Of a DNA stretch of 34,908 bases, positions 7,252 to 14,685 are shown one piece after another. A program made the translations under genes and the position numbers. Origin of the DNA: Microbulbifer halophilus (lineage in GTDB: Bacteria; Pseudomonadota; Gammaproteobacteria; Pseudomonadales; Cellvibrionaceae); contig NZ_JAPIVK010000039.1 in the NCBI RefSeq assembly GCF_026183675.1, positions 1-34,908 of the forward strand, read 5' to 3'. Every line of letters starts with the position of its first letter. Within the stretch, counting starts at the first letter, position 1. The notes under the pieces are model-generated. The model did no database searches, was not told the DNA's origin, and saw nothing but the letters and a program-made list of their open reading frames with translations.

Positions 7252-7408
7252 CCTGGGTGCGCGGAGCTCCAGCTCCGCAATGGACCGCAGGCCCAACCCG
7301 CGATACGTGGAGGTGCCAATAAGCGGCTTCGGTGGCGGGCCTGCGGCCCGCTTGCGGAGCTGGAGCTCCGCGGTCCCAGGTGCCGAGCTGGAGCTCGGCG
7401 CACCCAGG
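7252..7408. repeat. Composite palindromic element in the prpC-acnD spacer
   Basis: Terminal inverted arms of 24 bases (7252-7275 and 7385-7408, one mismatch) begin and end in CCTGGGTGC / GCACCCAGG. Inside lie three 18-base palindromes with AGCT-centred arms (7261-7278, 7354-7371, 7382-7399) and one GCGGGCC-TGC-GGCCCGC hairpin (7335-7351). It fills most of the 207-base spacer. The layout resembles a small mobile or REP-composite element; no coding content. Confidence 0.75.
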
Positions 7409-7415
7409 GGGGCGA

Positions 7416-8543
7416 TTAGCCGCGTTCGGCGATTGGGGTGACTTCGCGCAGTTCCGGGCCGGTGTATTCGGCGCTCGGGCGGATGATGCGGTTGTCGGCG
7501 CGTTGTTCGAATACGTGGGCGGCCCAGCCGGTTAGGCGGCTCATTACGAAGATCGGGGTGAACAGTTTTGTGGGGATGCCCATAAAGTGATACGCGGAGG
7601 CGTGGAAGAAGTCGGCGTTACAGAACAGCTTCTTCTCGCGCCACATGACTTCTTCGCAGCGCACCGAGACCGGATACAGCACTTCGTCGCCCACATCTGC
7701 GGCCAGTTTTTCGGACCACTGTTTGATAATGGCGTTGCGTGGGTCGGATTCGGTGTAGACGGCGTGGCCGAAGCCCATGATCTTTTCCTTGCGCTCGAGC
7801 ATGCCCAGCAGTCCTTTTTCCGCTTCGTCGGCGGAGGAGAACTTTTCGATCAGTGCCATCGCCGCCTCGTTGGCGCCGCCATGTAAGGGGCCGCGCAGGG
7901 AGCCGATGGCACCGGTGATGCAGCTGAACAGGTCGGACAGGGTGGAGGCGCAGACGCGCGCGGTGAAGGTGGACGCGTTGAACTCGTGTTCGGCGTACAG
8001 GATCAGCGAGACGTTCATGACCTGCTCGTGCAGTGTATTGGGCTTCTTGCCGTGCAGCATATGCAGGAAGTGGCCGCCGACGGAGTCGTCGTCGGTTTCG
8101 GTGTCGATGCGCTCGCCGTCGTGGGTAAAGCGGTACCAGTAGCAGATGATGGACGGGAAGGCGGCCAGCAGGCGGTTGGCTTTTTCCTGTTGCTGGTCGA
8201 AGGATTTCTCGCCTTCCAGGTTGCCCAGCATGGAGCAGCCGGTGCGCATCACGTCCATCGGGTGGGCGTCGGCGGGGATGCGCTCGAGTACTTCTTTCAG
8301 CGCCTGCGGCAGGCCGCGCATGCCTTTCAGCACGCCTTTGTAGTCGGCCAGCTGCGCCCTGGTGGGCAGTTCGCCGTAGAAAATCAGGTAGGCGACTTCC
8401 TCGAATTCACAGTGTTCCGCCAGGTCCTTGACGTCGTAACCGCGGTAGGTCAGGCCGGAGCCGGATACGCCGACGGTGGACAGTGCGGTTTTACCGGCGA
8501 CCTGGCCGCGCAGGCCGGCGCCTCCGTTTTTTTTCTCTGCCAT
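7416..8543 (-). CDS. prpC: 2-methylcitrate synthase PrpC
   Basis: Citrate-synthase-family enzyme of 375 residues that condenses propionyl-CoA with oxaloacetate to 2-methylcitrate, the entry step of the methylcitrate cycle. The catalytic triad is visible: His221 in GPLHGGANE, His260 in MGFGHAVY and Asp311 in NADFFHASAYHFMGI. The short length and the HFLHMLHGKKPN segment favour the PrpC/type II short form over the hexameric GltA of Gram-negatives (about 430 residues). The start ATG at 8543 is preceded by AGGGGAA at good distance. It lies between prpB and acnD on the same strand, so transcription with both is expected even though the two spacers are packed with hairpins. Acetyl-CoA may be a secondary substrate, as known for the family. 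Confidence 0.96.
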   Translation of the reverse strand: MAEKKNGGAGLRGQVAGKTALSTVGVSGSGLTYRGYDVKDLAEHCEFEEVAYLIFYGELPTRAQLADYKGVLKGMRGLPQALKEVLERIPADAHPMDVMRTGCSMLGNLEGEKSFDQQQEKANRLLAAFPSIICYWYRFTHDGERIDTETDDDSVGGHFLHMLHGKKPNTLHEQVMNVSLILYAEHEFNASTFTARVCASTLSDLFSCITGAIGSLRGPLHGGANEAAMALIEKFSSADEAEKGLLGMLERKEKIMGFGHAVYTESDPRNAIIKQWSEKLAADVGDEVLYPVSVRCEEVMWREKKLFCNADFFHASAYHFMGIPTKLFTPIFVMSRLTGWAAHVFEQRADNRIIRPSAEYTGPELREVTPIAERG

Positions 8544-8578
8544 CTTTTATTCCCCTTTTCTCAAATGTCGGTTGCGAT

Positions 8579-8735
8579 GGTGCGCGCGGCGCACCCTACG
8601 CACTGGATCCCGGGTCGAGCCCGGGATGACGGTTGATAAAACTGACTGCTTTTCGTCATGCCGGACTTGATCCGGCATCCAGTGCAGTGCCTTCCGGCAA
8701 CTCCGCTCTGGACCCCGGATCAAGTCCGGGGTGAC
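8579..8735. repeat. Cluster of four extragenic palindromes in the prpB-prpC spacer
   Basis: One GTGCGC-type unit (8579-8600) is followed by three head-to-head/tail hairpins of the CTGG-A-NCCGG...CCGGN-T-GACG family: 8607-8627 (CCCGGGTCGAGCCCGGG), 8658-8678 (opposite orientation) and 8712-8732. Alternating orientation of units is as in BIME-like clusters. It occupies nearly all of the 204-base spacer inside an operon, so it could affect mRNA stability or the level of prpC relative to prpB. Confidence 0.8.
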
Positions 8736-8747
8736 GACCGGTGATAC

Positions 8748-9626
8748 CTACTTCTTGAAAAGCTCGTCCAGCTTCTGCTCGAACTCGTGGTAGTTCAGGT
8801 AATCGTACAGTTCGGCGCGGGTCTGCATGGTGTCGACCACCGCCTGCTGGTCGCCGTTTTCGAGGATGCTGGTGTAGACGTTCTCCGCCGCCTTGTTCAT
8901 GGCGCGGAAGGCGGACAATGGGTAGAGCACCATATCGGCCCCGGCTTCACCCAGCTCGGTTTTGTTGTAAAGCTTCGTCTTGCCGAACTCGGTGATGTTG
9001 GCGAGGATCGGCACTTGCAGCGCGTCTTTAAACGCACGGTAGTGTTCCAGTTCGGTCACCGCCTCGGCGAAGATGCCGTCGGCGCCGGCTTCGATACAGG
9101 CCTGGGCGCGGTCGATGGCGGCATCCAGCCCTTCCTGGGCGAAGGAGTCGGTGCGGGCCATGATAAAGAAGTCGTCGTCGGTGCGGGCGTCAACGGCGGC
9201 CTTGATGCGGTCGACCATTTCCTCTTTGGAGACGATTTCCTTGTTGGGGCGGTGGCCGCAGCGCTTCTGCGCCACCTGGTCCTCGATATGCACGGCGCCG
9301 GCGCCGGCGCGGATCATTTCCTTGATAGTGCGGGCGATATTGAAGGCGCCGCCCCAGCCGGTGTCGATATCCACCAGCAGCGGCAGTTCGCTGGCCGCGC
9401 TGATGCGGCGCACGTCTTCGAGCACGTCGTTCAGGCCGGTGAGCCCCAGGTCCGGCAGGCCGTAGGAGGCATTGGCGACGCCGCCGCCGGACAGGTAGAT
9501 GGCCTTGTGGCCGATGCGCTCGGCCATGATGGCGCTATAGGCGTTGATGGTACCGACCACCTGCAGTGGATCGTTTTCTGCTAGGGCGCGGCGGAAACGC
9601 CCGCCGGCGCTCAGTGTCTGGCTCAT
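8748..9626 (-). CDS. prpB: 2-methylisocitrate lyase PrpB
   Basis: Cytosolic lyase of 292 residues that splits 2-methylisocitrate into pyruvate and succinate, the last step of the methylcitrate cycle. The catalytic KRCGH motif is at residues 121-125 with Cys123. Metal- and substrate-binding acidic residues appear as Asp86/Asp88 in [11 protein letters not shown] and Glu115 in VHIEDQ. These fit the ICL/PEPM family, and the length rules out the longer isocitrate lyase AceA. The start ATG at 9626 follows the stop codon of the GntR regulator by three bases, with GAGAGG from the end of that gene as ribosome site, so the two are probably translationally linked. First enzyme gene of the operon. Confidence 0.96.
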   Translation of the reverse strand: MSQTLSAGGRFRRALAENDPLQVVGTINAYSAIMAERIGHKAIYLSGGGVANASYGLPDLGLTGLNDVLEDVRRISAASELPLLVDIDTGWGGAFNIARTIKEMIRAGAGAVHIEDQVAQKRCGHRPNKEIVSKEEMVDRIKAAVDARTDDDFFIMARTDSFAQEGLDAAIDRAQACIEAGADGIFAEAVTELEHYRAFKDALQVPILANITEFGKTKLYNKTELGEAGADMVLYPLSAFRAMNKAAENVYTSILENGDQQAVVDTMQTRAELYDYLNYHEFEQKLDELFKK

Positions 9627-9629
9627 GGA

Positions 9630-10322
9630 CTACCTCTCGGTTGTCAGTTTCTTTTCGATATTGAGTCGCGACGCGCGGATATGGCGCCGCATCAGGATTT
9701 CCGCCAGTTCGCCGTCGCCGGCTTCGATGGCATCGATGATATTGCTGTGTTCGCGGAAGGCGCTTTTCGCCCGCGGGCTGAACATGCCCAGCTGGTAGCG
9801 GTACATGCGCACACGGTAGTAGAGGCGGTTGCACAGGGTGTCGATCAGCAGGTCGTTGTTGGAGGCCTGGACGATGCGGAAGTGGAAGTCGAAGTCCCCC
9901 TCCGGCTGATAGTAGGCGGTGCCGGCCTGCAGCGCCTCCTGCTGCTCGTGGTGGGCGAGCATACGGCGCAGTTCCAGCAGGTCCTCCCCGCGGTGCTCGG
10001 TGGCCGCCAGGCGGCAGGCCATGCCCTCCAGCGCCTCGCGCACGTCGTAGAGTTCCAGCAGGCCGCGTTCGCTCAGGTCTACCACCCGCGCGCCGACATT
10101 GACGCGGCGCTCGAGCAGCCCCAGGGATTCCAGGCGCATCACCGCCTCGCGCAGGCTGCCGCGGCTGGCATTGAAGCGCCGCGCCAGCTCCGGTTCGCTG
10201 ATCTTGCTGCCGGCGGGAATGCTGCCGTCGACGATCTCGCCGCGCAGGGTCACAAACAGTCGCTCGGCCAGGCTCTGGCCGCTATCGGCCGCCTCCGGTT
10301 CCACGCTTTCCACCACCACCAC
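9630..10322 (-). CDS. GntR-family (FadR/FCD) regulator of the prp operon
   Basis: A 230-residue transcription factor: an N-terminal winged helix-turn-helix (about residues 17-85, with ISEPELARRFNASRGSLREAVMRLESLGLL as the recognition region) and a C-terminal helical FCD ligand domain (about 90-215). Metal/ligand-site residues are probable in DFDFHFRIVQASNN and FREHSNIIDAI. It is the first gene of the prp operon, immediately before prpB, so it should control its own operon, most likely as a repressor relieved by a methylcitrate-cycle intermediate. It is unrelated to the sigma54-type PrpR of enterics. The start is a GTG at 10322 within GTG repeats, with GAGG ten bases upstream; a GTG up to three codons later is also possible. 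Two likely operators lie just upstream (10339-10354, 10414-10425). Effector is inferred. Confidence 0.88.
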   Translation of the reverse strand: MVVVESVEPEAADSGQSLAERLFVTLRGEIVDGSIPAGSKISEPELARRFNASRGSLREAVMRLESLGLLERRVNVGARVVDLSERGLLELYDVREALEGMACRLAATEHRGEDLLELRRMLAHHEQQEALQAGTAYYQPEGDFDFHFRIVQASNNDLLIDTLCNRLYYRVRMYRYQLGMFSPRAKSAFREHSNIIDAIEAGDGELAEILMRRHIRASRLNIEKKLTTER

Positions 10323-10338
10323 CTGTTTTTGGCCTCAC

Positions 10339-10354
10339 AGATTGTCGACAATCT
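10339..10354. promoter_or_regulatory. Perfect palindromic operator before the prp regulator
   Basis: AGATTGTCGACAATCT is a perfect 16-base palindrome 17 bases upstream of the regulator's GTG start, just downstream of the predicted -10. FadR-subfamily GntR proteins bind short palindromes of this size, so this is the best candidate site for autorepression. Confidence 0.7.
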
Positions 10355-10366
10355 TGTTGTGTGCGG

Positions 10367-10395
10367 ACAGTAGATCACATAACTGCCGTGGTCAA
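10367..10395 (-). promoter_or_regulatory. Predicted prp operon promoter
   Basis: Minus strand: TTGACC (rc of 10390-10395), 17-base spacer, TACTGT (rc of 10367-10372). It lies between the two palindromic sites and points to the regulator gene. The -10 is poor, as expected of a regulated promoter. Confidence 0.45.
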
Positions 10396-10413
10396 TAGGC
10401 AGAAATCGAGGCT

Positions 10414-10425
10414 ATTGTTGACAAT
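10414..10425. promoter_or_regulatory. Second operator-like site upstream of the prp promoter
   Basis: ATTGTTGACAAT matches the core of the perfect palindrome at 10339-10354 at 11 of 12 bases. The sites lie about 75 bases apart on either side of the predicted promoter. The rest of the 10323-10628 spacer shows no gene; a CATAAT at 10480-10485 might serve the divergent DUF2062 gene but lacks a good -35. Confidence 0.55.
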
Positions 10426-10628
10426 TACTCACAAATCCCGACCTGTTGGGCGGCAGTAGTCTTGTAACCTCTATGGGGGCATAATAGCGCCCGCGTGAGC
10501 GCGGCCGTGCCACGGTGATTCGAAACACCTATGCTTGTCGGTGGAAGCTCCGGGAATAGGGAGACACCGATGCGAATTGATTTCCTGCGATGATGAGAGC
10601 TAGCTGCCCGATCCGGATAGATTGAGTT

Positions 10629-11159
10629 ATGCCGAAGAGTATTATCAGGCGCTGGCTGCCAACACCCGAGCAGGTTCGCGCCAAGAGCGGCCTGAAGTTT
10701 CTCGGTGCCCTGCTGCACGATCCCAACCTCTTTCACCTCAACCGGCACTCGGTGTCCACCGCCTTTGCCGTGGGCGTATTCACCGGTTTCCTGCCCCTGC
10801 CCGGCCAGATGATCATCGCCGCGCTGCTGGCGCTGTGGTTCCGCTGCAACCTGCCGCTATCGATGATCCTGGTATGGATCAGCAACCCGGTGACCATGCC
10901 GGCGATCTTCTACAGCACCTATAAACTGGGGGCCTGGCTGCTGGGTACCCCGCCGCTGGGCTTCAGGTTTGAGCTGTCGTGGGAGTGGCTGACGGAAGAG
11001 GTGGGAAGAATCTGGCTGCCGCTGTTCTTCGGATCACTGCTGGCCGGCATTTTCTTCGCCGCCGTGTCCTACTTTGCCATGCAGGCGCTGTGGCGCTGGC
11101 ATGTGGTGAAGCGGTGGAAGCTGCGGATCGCCAAAAGGTCAATGATCCATTACCAATAG
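10629..11159 (+). CDS. DUF2062 family inner-membrane protein
   Basis: A 176-residue protein of the DUF2062 family. The family core is visible: an N-terminal charged segment, then VSTAFAVGVFTGFLPLPGQMIIAALLALWFRCNLPLSM and WISNPVTMPAIFYSTYKLG (about residues 45-105), and a second hydrophobic pair near 130-160. That makes about three to four membrane segments. Function is not established; DUF2062 proteins are widespread in Proteobacteria, often near envelope or lipid genes. It is divergent from the prp operon and convergent with lolE, whose end is separated from it by a long inverted repeat. The start ATG at 10629 gives the usual MPK-type N-terminus. Confidence 0.85.
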   Translation: MPKSIIRRWLPTPEQVRAKSGLKFLGALLHDPNLFHLNRHSVSTAFAVGVFTGFLPLPGQMIIAALLALWFRCNLPLSMILVWISNPVTMPAIFYSTYKLGAWLLGTPPLGFRFELSWEWLTEEVGRIWLPLFFGSLLAGIFFAAVSYFAMQALWRWHVVKRWKLRIAKRSMIHYQ

Positions 11160-11181
11160 GTATGCCGGCAAAGTTGACTTT

Positions 11182-11246
11182 GTAGGGTGCGCCGTGCGCA
11201 CCGGCTGGTGTTGCCGCCCCCCTGCGGTGCGCACGGCACACCCTAC
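11182..11246. repeat. Long inverted repeat between convergent DUF2062 and lolE genes
   Basis: Two 22-base arms (11182-11203 and 11225-11246) of the GTAGGGTGCGCC-GTGCGCACC repeat family pair with one mismatch around a 21-base loop. The single-unit copies elsewhere correspond to one arm. Placement between two converging genes suggests it ends transcripts from both sides, though it has no T-run. Confidence 0.8.
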
Positions 11247-11251
11247 GTTAA

Positions 11252-12511
11252 CTAATAATCGCTGCGCAGCGCCGCCGCCGGCTGCACCCGGCTGGCCTGC
11301 AGTGCCGGGTAGAGGGTCGCCAGCAGGCTGAGCAGCAGGCCTGCACCCACCACTAGTGCCACATCGCCCCACTGTAGCTGCGAGGGCAGGTAGTCGACCG
11401 GATAGACATCGGATTTCAGGAACTGCACACCGAACAGGGATTCGATGCCCGCCACCAGGTCGGTCACCAGCAGCGATCCGACAACCCCCAGCAGGCCGCC
11501 GATGGCCGCCCCCACCAGCCCCACCAGCGCGCCCTGGCTGACAAAGGTCAGCAGTATCTCGCGGGTGCTGGCGCCCATGGTGCGCAGTATGGCGATATCG
11601 GCGTGCTTGTCGATCACCACCATCACCAGGGTGGAGACCACATTGAAGGCGGCGATGGCGATGATCAGCAGCACCAACAATCCCACCAGGTTGCGCGACA
11701 TCTGGATCGCCTGGTAGAGGTTGCCGTGGGTGCTGCTCCAGTCGTTGCCGTAGAAGTTCTGCGCCGGCAATTGGCCCAGTAACTGGCGCATGATCCAGTT
11801 GGCCTCGAGCATGTTCTCGAGCCGCAGCTGGACACCGGCGCCACCGGCACCGCCGGCCAGGGACTGCGCCTGCTGCCAGTCCACCAGTGCCAGGGACTGA
11901 TCCAGCGCGGTGCCGGAGTGGAAGATATCCACCACGCGAAAACCCGCCAGATGCGCGGCGCTGCGGCCGCCGTCGGTGCTACTGTCGGGCACGATCAGGG
12001 ACAGGTGCTCGCCCTGCTTCACGCCCAGCTTTTCGGCGATACCCCGGCCCAGGATTACCCCGCCCCCGGCCGGATCGGTCAACGCGTCGAGACTTTCCGG
12101 GGCCAGGAATTCGCCGATATTGGACACCCGGACAATGGTTTGCGGATTGACACCCTGCACCAGCAGCGGCGTCACTTCCCTGCCCTTGCGCGCCAGTGCG
12201 TTCACTTGCCATACCTCGGCGGCGGCCACCACCTCCGGTGCGGCCGACAGTTGATCGCGCACCGCCGGCCAGTCGATATCGGGGCTGGAATTGTAGATGG
12301 TGGCGTGGGGCATGATGCCGAGAATCCGCTCGCGCAGCTCGCGGTCGAAGCCGTTCATCACCGACATGACCACGATCATCAGCGCCACACCGAGAATCAG
12401 GCCGATCATCGACAGGCCGGAAATAAACGACACCAGCCCGGCGGAGTCATCGCCGCGGCGCTGGGCGCCGGCGTAGCGCAGACCGATAAACGCGGGCAGC
12501 GGCCTAAACAC
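11252..12511 (-). CDS. lolE: Lipoprotein-releasing ABC transporter permease LolE
   Basis: Inner-membrane permease of 419 residues with the LolC/E layout: one N-terminal membrane helix (about 28-52, GLSMIGLILGVALMIVVMSVMNGFDRELR), a large periplasmic domain, and three C-terminal helices with the FtsX/MacB core (FNVVSTLVMVVIDKHADIAILRTMGAS). With LolC and LolD it extracts outer-membrane lipoproteins from the inner membrane for LolA. Last gene of a lolC-lolD-lolE operon; its ATG at 12511 overlaps the end of lolD by eight bases. I call it LolE from gene order; LolC and LolE are paralogues and the names could be swapped. Confidence 0.88.
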   Translation of the reverse strand: MFRPLPAFIGLRYAGAQRRGDDSAGLVSFISGLSMIGLILGVALMIVVMSVMNGFDRELRERILGIMPHATIYNSSPDIDWPAVRDQLSAAPEVVAAAEVWQVNALARKGREVTPLLVQGVNPQTIVRVSNIGEFLAPESLDALTDPAGGGVILGRGIAEKLGVKQGEHLSLIVPDSSTDGGRSAAHLAGFRVVDIFHSGTALDQSLALVDWQQAQSLAGGAGGAGVQLRLENMLEANWIMRQLLGQLPAQNFYGNDWSSTHGNLYQAIQMSRNLVGLLVLLIIAIAAFNVVSTLVMVVIDKHADIAILRTMGASTREILLTFVSQGALVGLVGAAIGGLLGVVGSLLVTDLVAGIESLFGVQFLKSDVYPVDYLPSQLQWGDVALVVGAGLLLSLLATLYPALQASRVQPAAALRSDY

Positions 12512-13259
12512 GATCGCCCTCGTGCCAGTCGCTTTCCAGTTTGCCGTCGATCAGGTGCAGGCTGCGATCCAGCGCCGCGGCCAGGTCGGGATCGTGGGTG
12601 ACGATCACGAAGCTGATGCCCAGGTCGCGGTTGAGCCGATCCATCAGTTTGTGAATTTCCCGTCCGGTGGCCCTGTCCAGGTTACCGGTGGGCTCATCCA
12701 TCAATACGCAGGCCGGGTGTGTCACCAGCGCCCGCGCGATAGCGACCCGCTGGCGCTCGCCGCCGGAAAGCTGTGCGGGCTTGTGGCTCAGGCGCTCGCC
12801 GAGGCCCACCGCCTTCAACATTTCCGTGGCCTCACTCCGCGCGTCAGGGACCGAACGCTTGCCGATCAACAGCGGCATGGCCACATTCTCCAGCGCGGAG
12901 AACTCGTTCAGCAGATGGTGGAACTGGTAGACAAAACCCAGGCTGCTGTTGCGCAGCCAGCCGCGCTGGTTGGCATCCAGCTCCGCCAGGTTGCGTCCCG
13001 CCACATGCACCTCGCCGGAACTGGGGGTATCCAGTCCACCGAGCAGGTTGAGCAGCGTCGACTTGCCGGAGCCGGAGGCGCCGACAATGGACAGTTTCTC
13101 GCCCTTGCGCACGGCCAGCTCGACACCGCTCAGCACCTCGAGCTCCCTGTTGCCCTGGCGGTAGCGCTTGCGCAGTTCGCGGCAGGCCAGCACCACTTCG
13201 GCACTGCCGGCCTCCGCGGGCGCGGCCTGTTCGGTCTCTATTTCCACTTGGCTGTTCAT
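12504..13259 (-). CDS. lolD: Lipoprotein-releasing ABC transporter ATPase LolD
   Basis: ABC ATPase of 251 residues on the cytoplasmic face of the LolCDE complex, powering lipoprotein release. Walker A GASGSGKST is at residues 60-68, the signature LSGGERQ at 164-170, Walker B VLMDEPTGNLD from 185, and the switch His in IVTHD. The C-terminus is the short MacB/LolD type. I placed the start at the ATG 13259 (MNSQVEIETE). A longer frame to 13373 exists, but its extra N-terminus is translated from a dispersed inverted repeat and is not credible. The gene overlaps lolE by eight bases, indicating coupled translation, and lies 114 bases after lolC. Confidence 0.93.
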   Translation of the reverse strand: MNSQVEIETEQAAPAEAGSAEVVLACRELRKRYRQGNRELEVLSGVELAVRKGEKLSIVGASGSGKSTLLNLLGGLDTPSSGEVHVAGRNLAELDANQRGWLRNSSLGFVYQFHHLLNEFSALENVAMPLLIGKRSVPDARSEATEMLKAVGLGERLSHKPAQLSGGERQRVAIARALVTHPACVLMDEPTGNLDRATGREIHKLMDRLNRDLGISFVIVTHDPDLAAALDRSLHLIDGKLESDWHEGDRV

Positions 13260-13280
13260 ACTCGCCCAACTTTTTATCTG

Positions 13281-13359
13281 TGTAGGATGGGCAAAGCGCA
13301 GCGTGCCCATCAAGGCCTGGCTGATGGGCACGTCGCTGCGCTCCTTTGCCCATCCTACA
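13281..13359. repeat. Large inverted repeat in the lolC-lolD spacer
   Basis: Outer arms TGTAGGATGGGCAAAG... and ...CTTTGCCCATCCTACA continue inward through GCGCAGCG / CGCTGCGC and TGCCCATCA / TGATGGGCA, with small bulges, around a short loop: about 35 paired bases. It differs from the GTAGGGTGCGCC family in the core but shares the GTAGG ends. It sits inside the lol operon and could act as an mRNA processing or stabilising hairpin. Confidence 0.8.
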
Positions 13360-13373
13360 ATCCAATTTCCCAA

Positions 13374-14615
13374 CTATTCGTAGCGGAGGGCTTCCGCCGG
13401 CTCTATCTGGGCCGCGCGCCAGGCGGGAAACAGGGTCGCCAGCAGGCTCATCAACACCGCCGCGCTCAGCACTACGACCGCATCGCCGCTGCGGAATTCA
13501 GACGGCAGGAAGCTGACGAAGAAAACCCGCGGATCGAAAATCTTCATTCCCAGCAGGTTTTCCATCCAGCTGACCATCTCCGTCAGGTTCAGCGCGATCA
13601 GTATGCCCAGCACCGCGCCGATAAAGGCGCCGATAATGCCGATGGCACTGCCCTGCACCACGAACACTGACATGATCTGCCGCGAGGTCAAACCGAGGGT
13701 GCGCAGCACGGCGATATCGGAGCGCTTGTCTGCCACCATCAGCACCAGTGCGGAGACGATATTGAACGCGGCCACGGCGACGATGATCATCAGCATCAGC
13801 GTCACCACGGTTTTCTCCATTTTCACCGCCTGGAACAGGCTGCCCTGGGAGTGGCTCCAGTCCTCGCCGCTGAATCCCTCGCCGAGGGACTGTGCATAGG
13901 GGGCAACGCGGCCCAGGGCATTGTCCATATCGTCGAACCGGAGCTGCAAACCCTGCACCTCTCCGCGCATGCGCAGCAGCCGCGCGGCGTCGTCGATATG
14001 CACCAGCGCCATACTCTGGTCCACCTGTGCGCCGACGGAGAAGACCCCGGCCACAGTAAAACGCTTGGTGCGGGGGAAAATGCCGGCGGGCGTCACCACA
14101 ACCTCCGGCAGTGTCAGCACCAGGGTATCGCCGGGAATCACGTTCAGCTGTCGGGCGAGGATGCGGCCCAACACGATCTTGTAGCTGCGCGACTGCAACG
14201 CATCCAGGCTGCCCATCAACATGTGCTCGCCCACGGCGGAGACATCCCGCAGCGCCTGCGGATCCACCCCCTGGAACTCGACACCGTGGCTGTCGCCGTT
14301 GGCCGCCAGCAGCGCGAAGCCGCGCACGAAGGGGCTGGCCGCTTCCACATGGGGGCGCCGCTCCAGTTGTGTGGCGGCAGATTGCCAGTCCCGCAGGCCG
14401 CCGGCCTTCTCCACGAAGCCGTGCGGTACCACGCTGAGAATGCGGGTCTTCAGCTCGCGATCGAAACCGTTCATGACCGAAGTCACCACAATCAGTGCCA
14501 TCACGCCCAGCGCCATACCCAGCAGGGAGAAGCCGTTGATAAAGGAGATAAACTGCTGGCGACGGCGGGCGGCCACGTAGCGCAGGCCGATGAAGAGAGA
14601 GACGGGTTTTATCAT
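13374..14615 (-). CDS. lolC: Lipoprotein-releasing ABC transporter permease LolC
   Basis: Inner-membrane permease of 413 residues, first gene of the lol operon. It has the LolC/E start (MIKPVSLFIGLRYVAARRRQ), helix 1 near residues 25-48 with MNGFDRELKTRILSVVPH, a periplasmic domain of about 200 residues, and three C-terminal helices including the FtsX core FNIVSALVLMVADKRSDIAVLRTLGL. The internal ATG at 14615 was chosen because it gives the canonical family N-terminus; the frame is open to 14738, but that part carries a cysteine-rich sequence unlike LolC. The gene is 70 bases past the end of the Abhydrolase_9 gene, so it may be read from that gene's promoter or its own. Paralogue of the LolE encoded two genes on. 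Confidence 0.9.
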   Translation of the reverse strand: MIKPVSLFIGLRYVAARRRQQFISFINGFSLLGMALGVMALIVVTSVMNGFDRELKTRILSVVPHGFVEKAGGLRDWQSAATQLERRPHVEAASPFVRGFALLAANGDSHGVEFQGVDPQALRDVSAVGEHMLMGSLDALQSRSYKIVLGRILARQLNVIPGDTLVLTLPEVVVTPAGIFPRTKRFTVAGVFSVGAQVDQSMALVHIDDAARLLRMRGEVQGLQLRFDDMDNALGRVAPYAQSLGEGFSGEDWSHSQGSLFQAVKMEKTVVTLMLMIIVAVAAFNIVSALVLMVADKRSDIAVLRTLGLTSRQIMSVFVVQGSAIGIIGAFIGAVLGILIALNLTEMVSWMENLLGMKIFDPRVFFVSFLPSEFRSGDAVVVLSAAVLMSLLATLFPAWRAAQIEPAEALRYE

Positions 14616-14685
14616 AGCCGGTGATTTAAGCCGAAAAGCAGCGGGAAATCCAACCCTAATTTGGATCTGGCGTGGCGCACCGGGG

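Noticed and set aside
7252..8735. CRISPR array
   Set aside because: Repeated palindromes are irregular in length and spacing, without constant repeats and unique spacers of uniform size.
12504..13373. Longer LolD with a 38-residue N-terminal extension
   Set aside because: The extra residues are encoded by the dispersed inverted repeat at 13281-13359; the ATG at 13259 gives a normal LolD.
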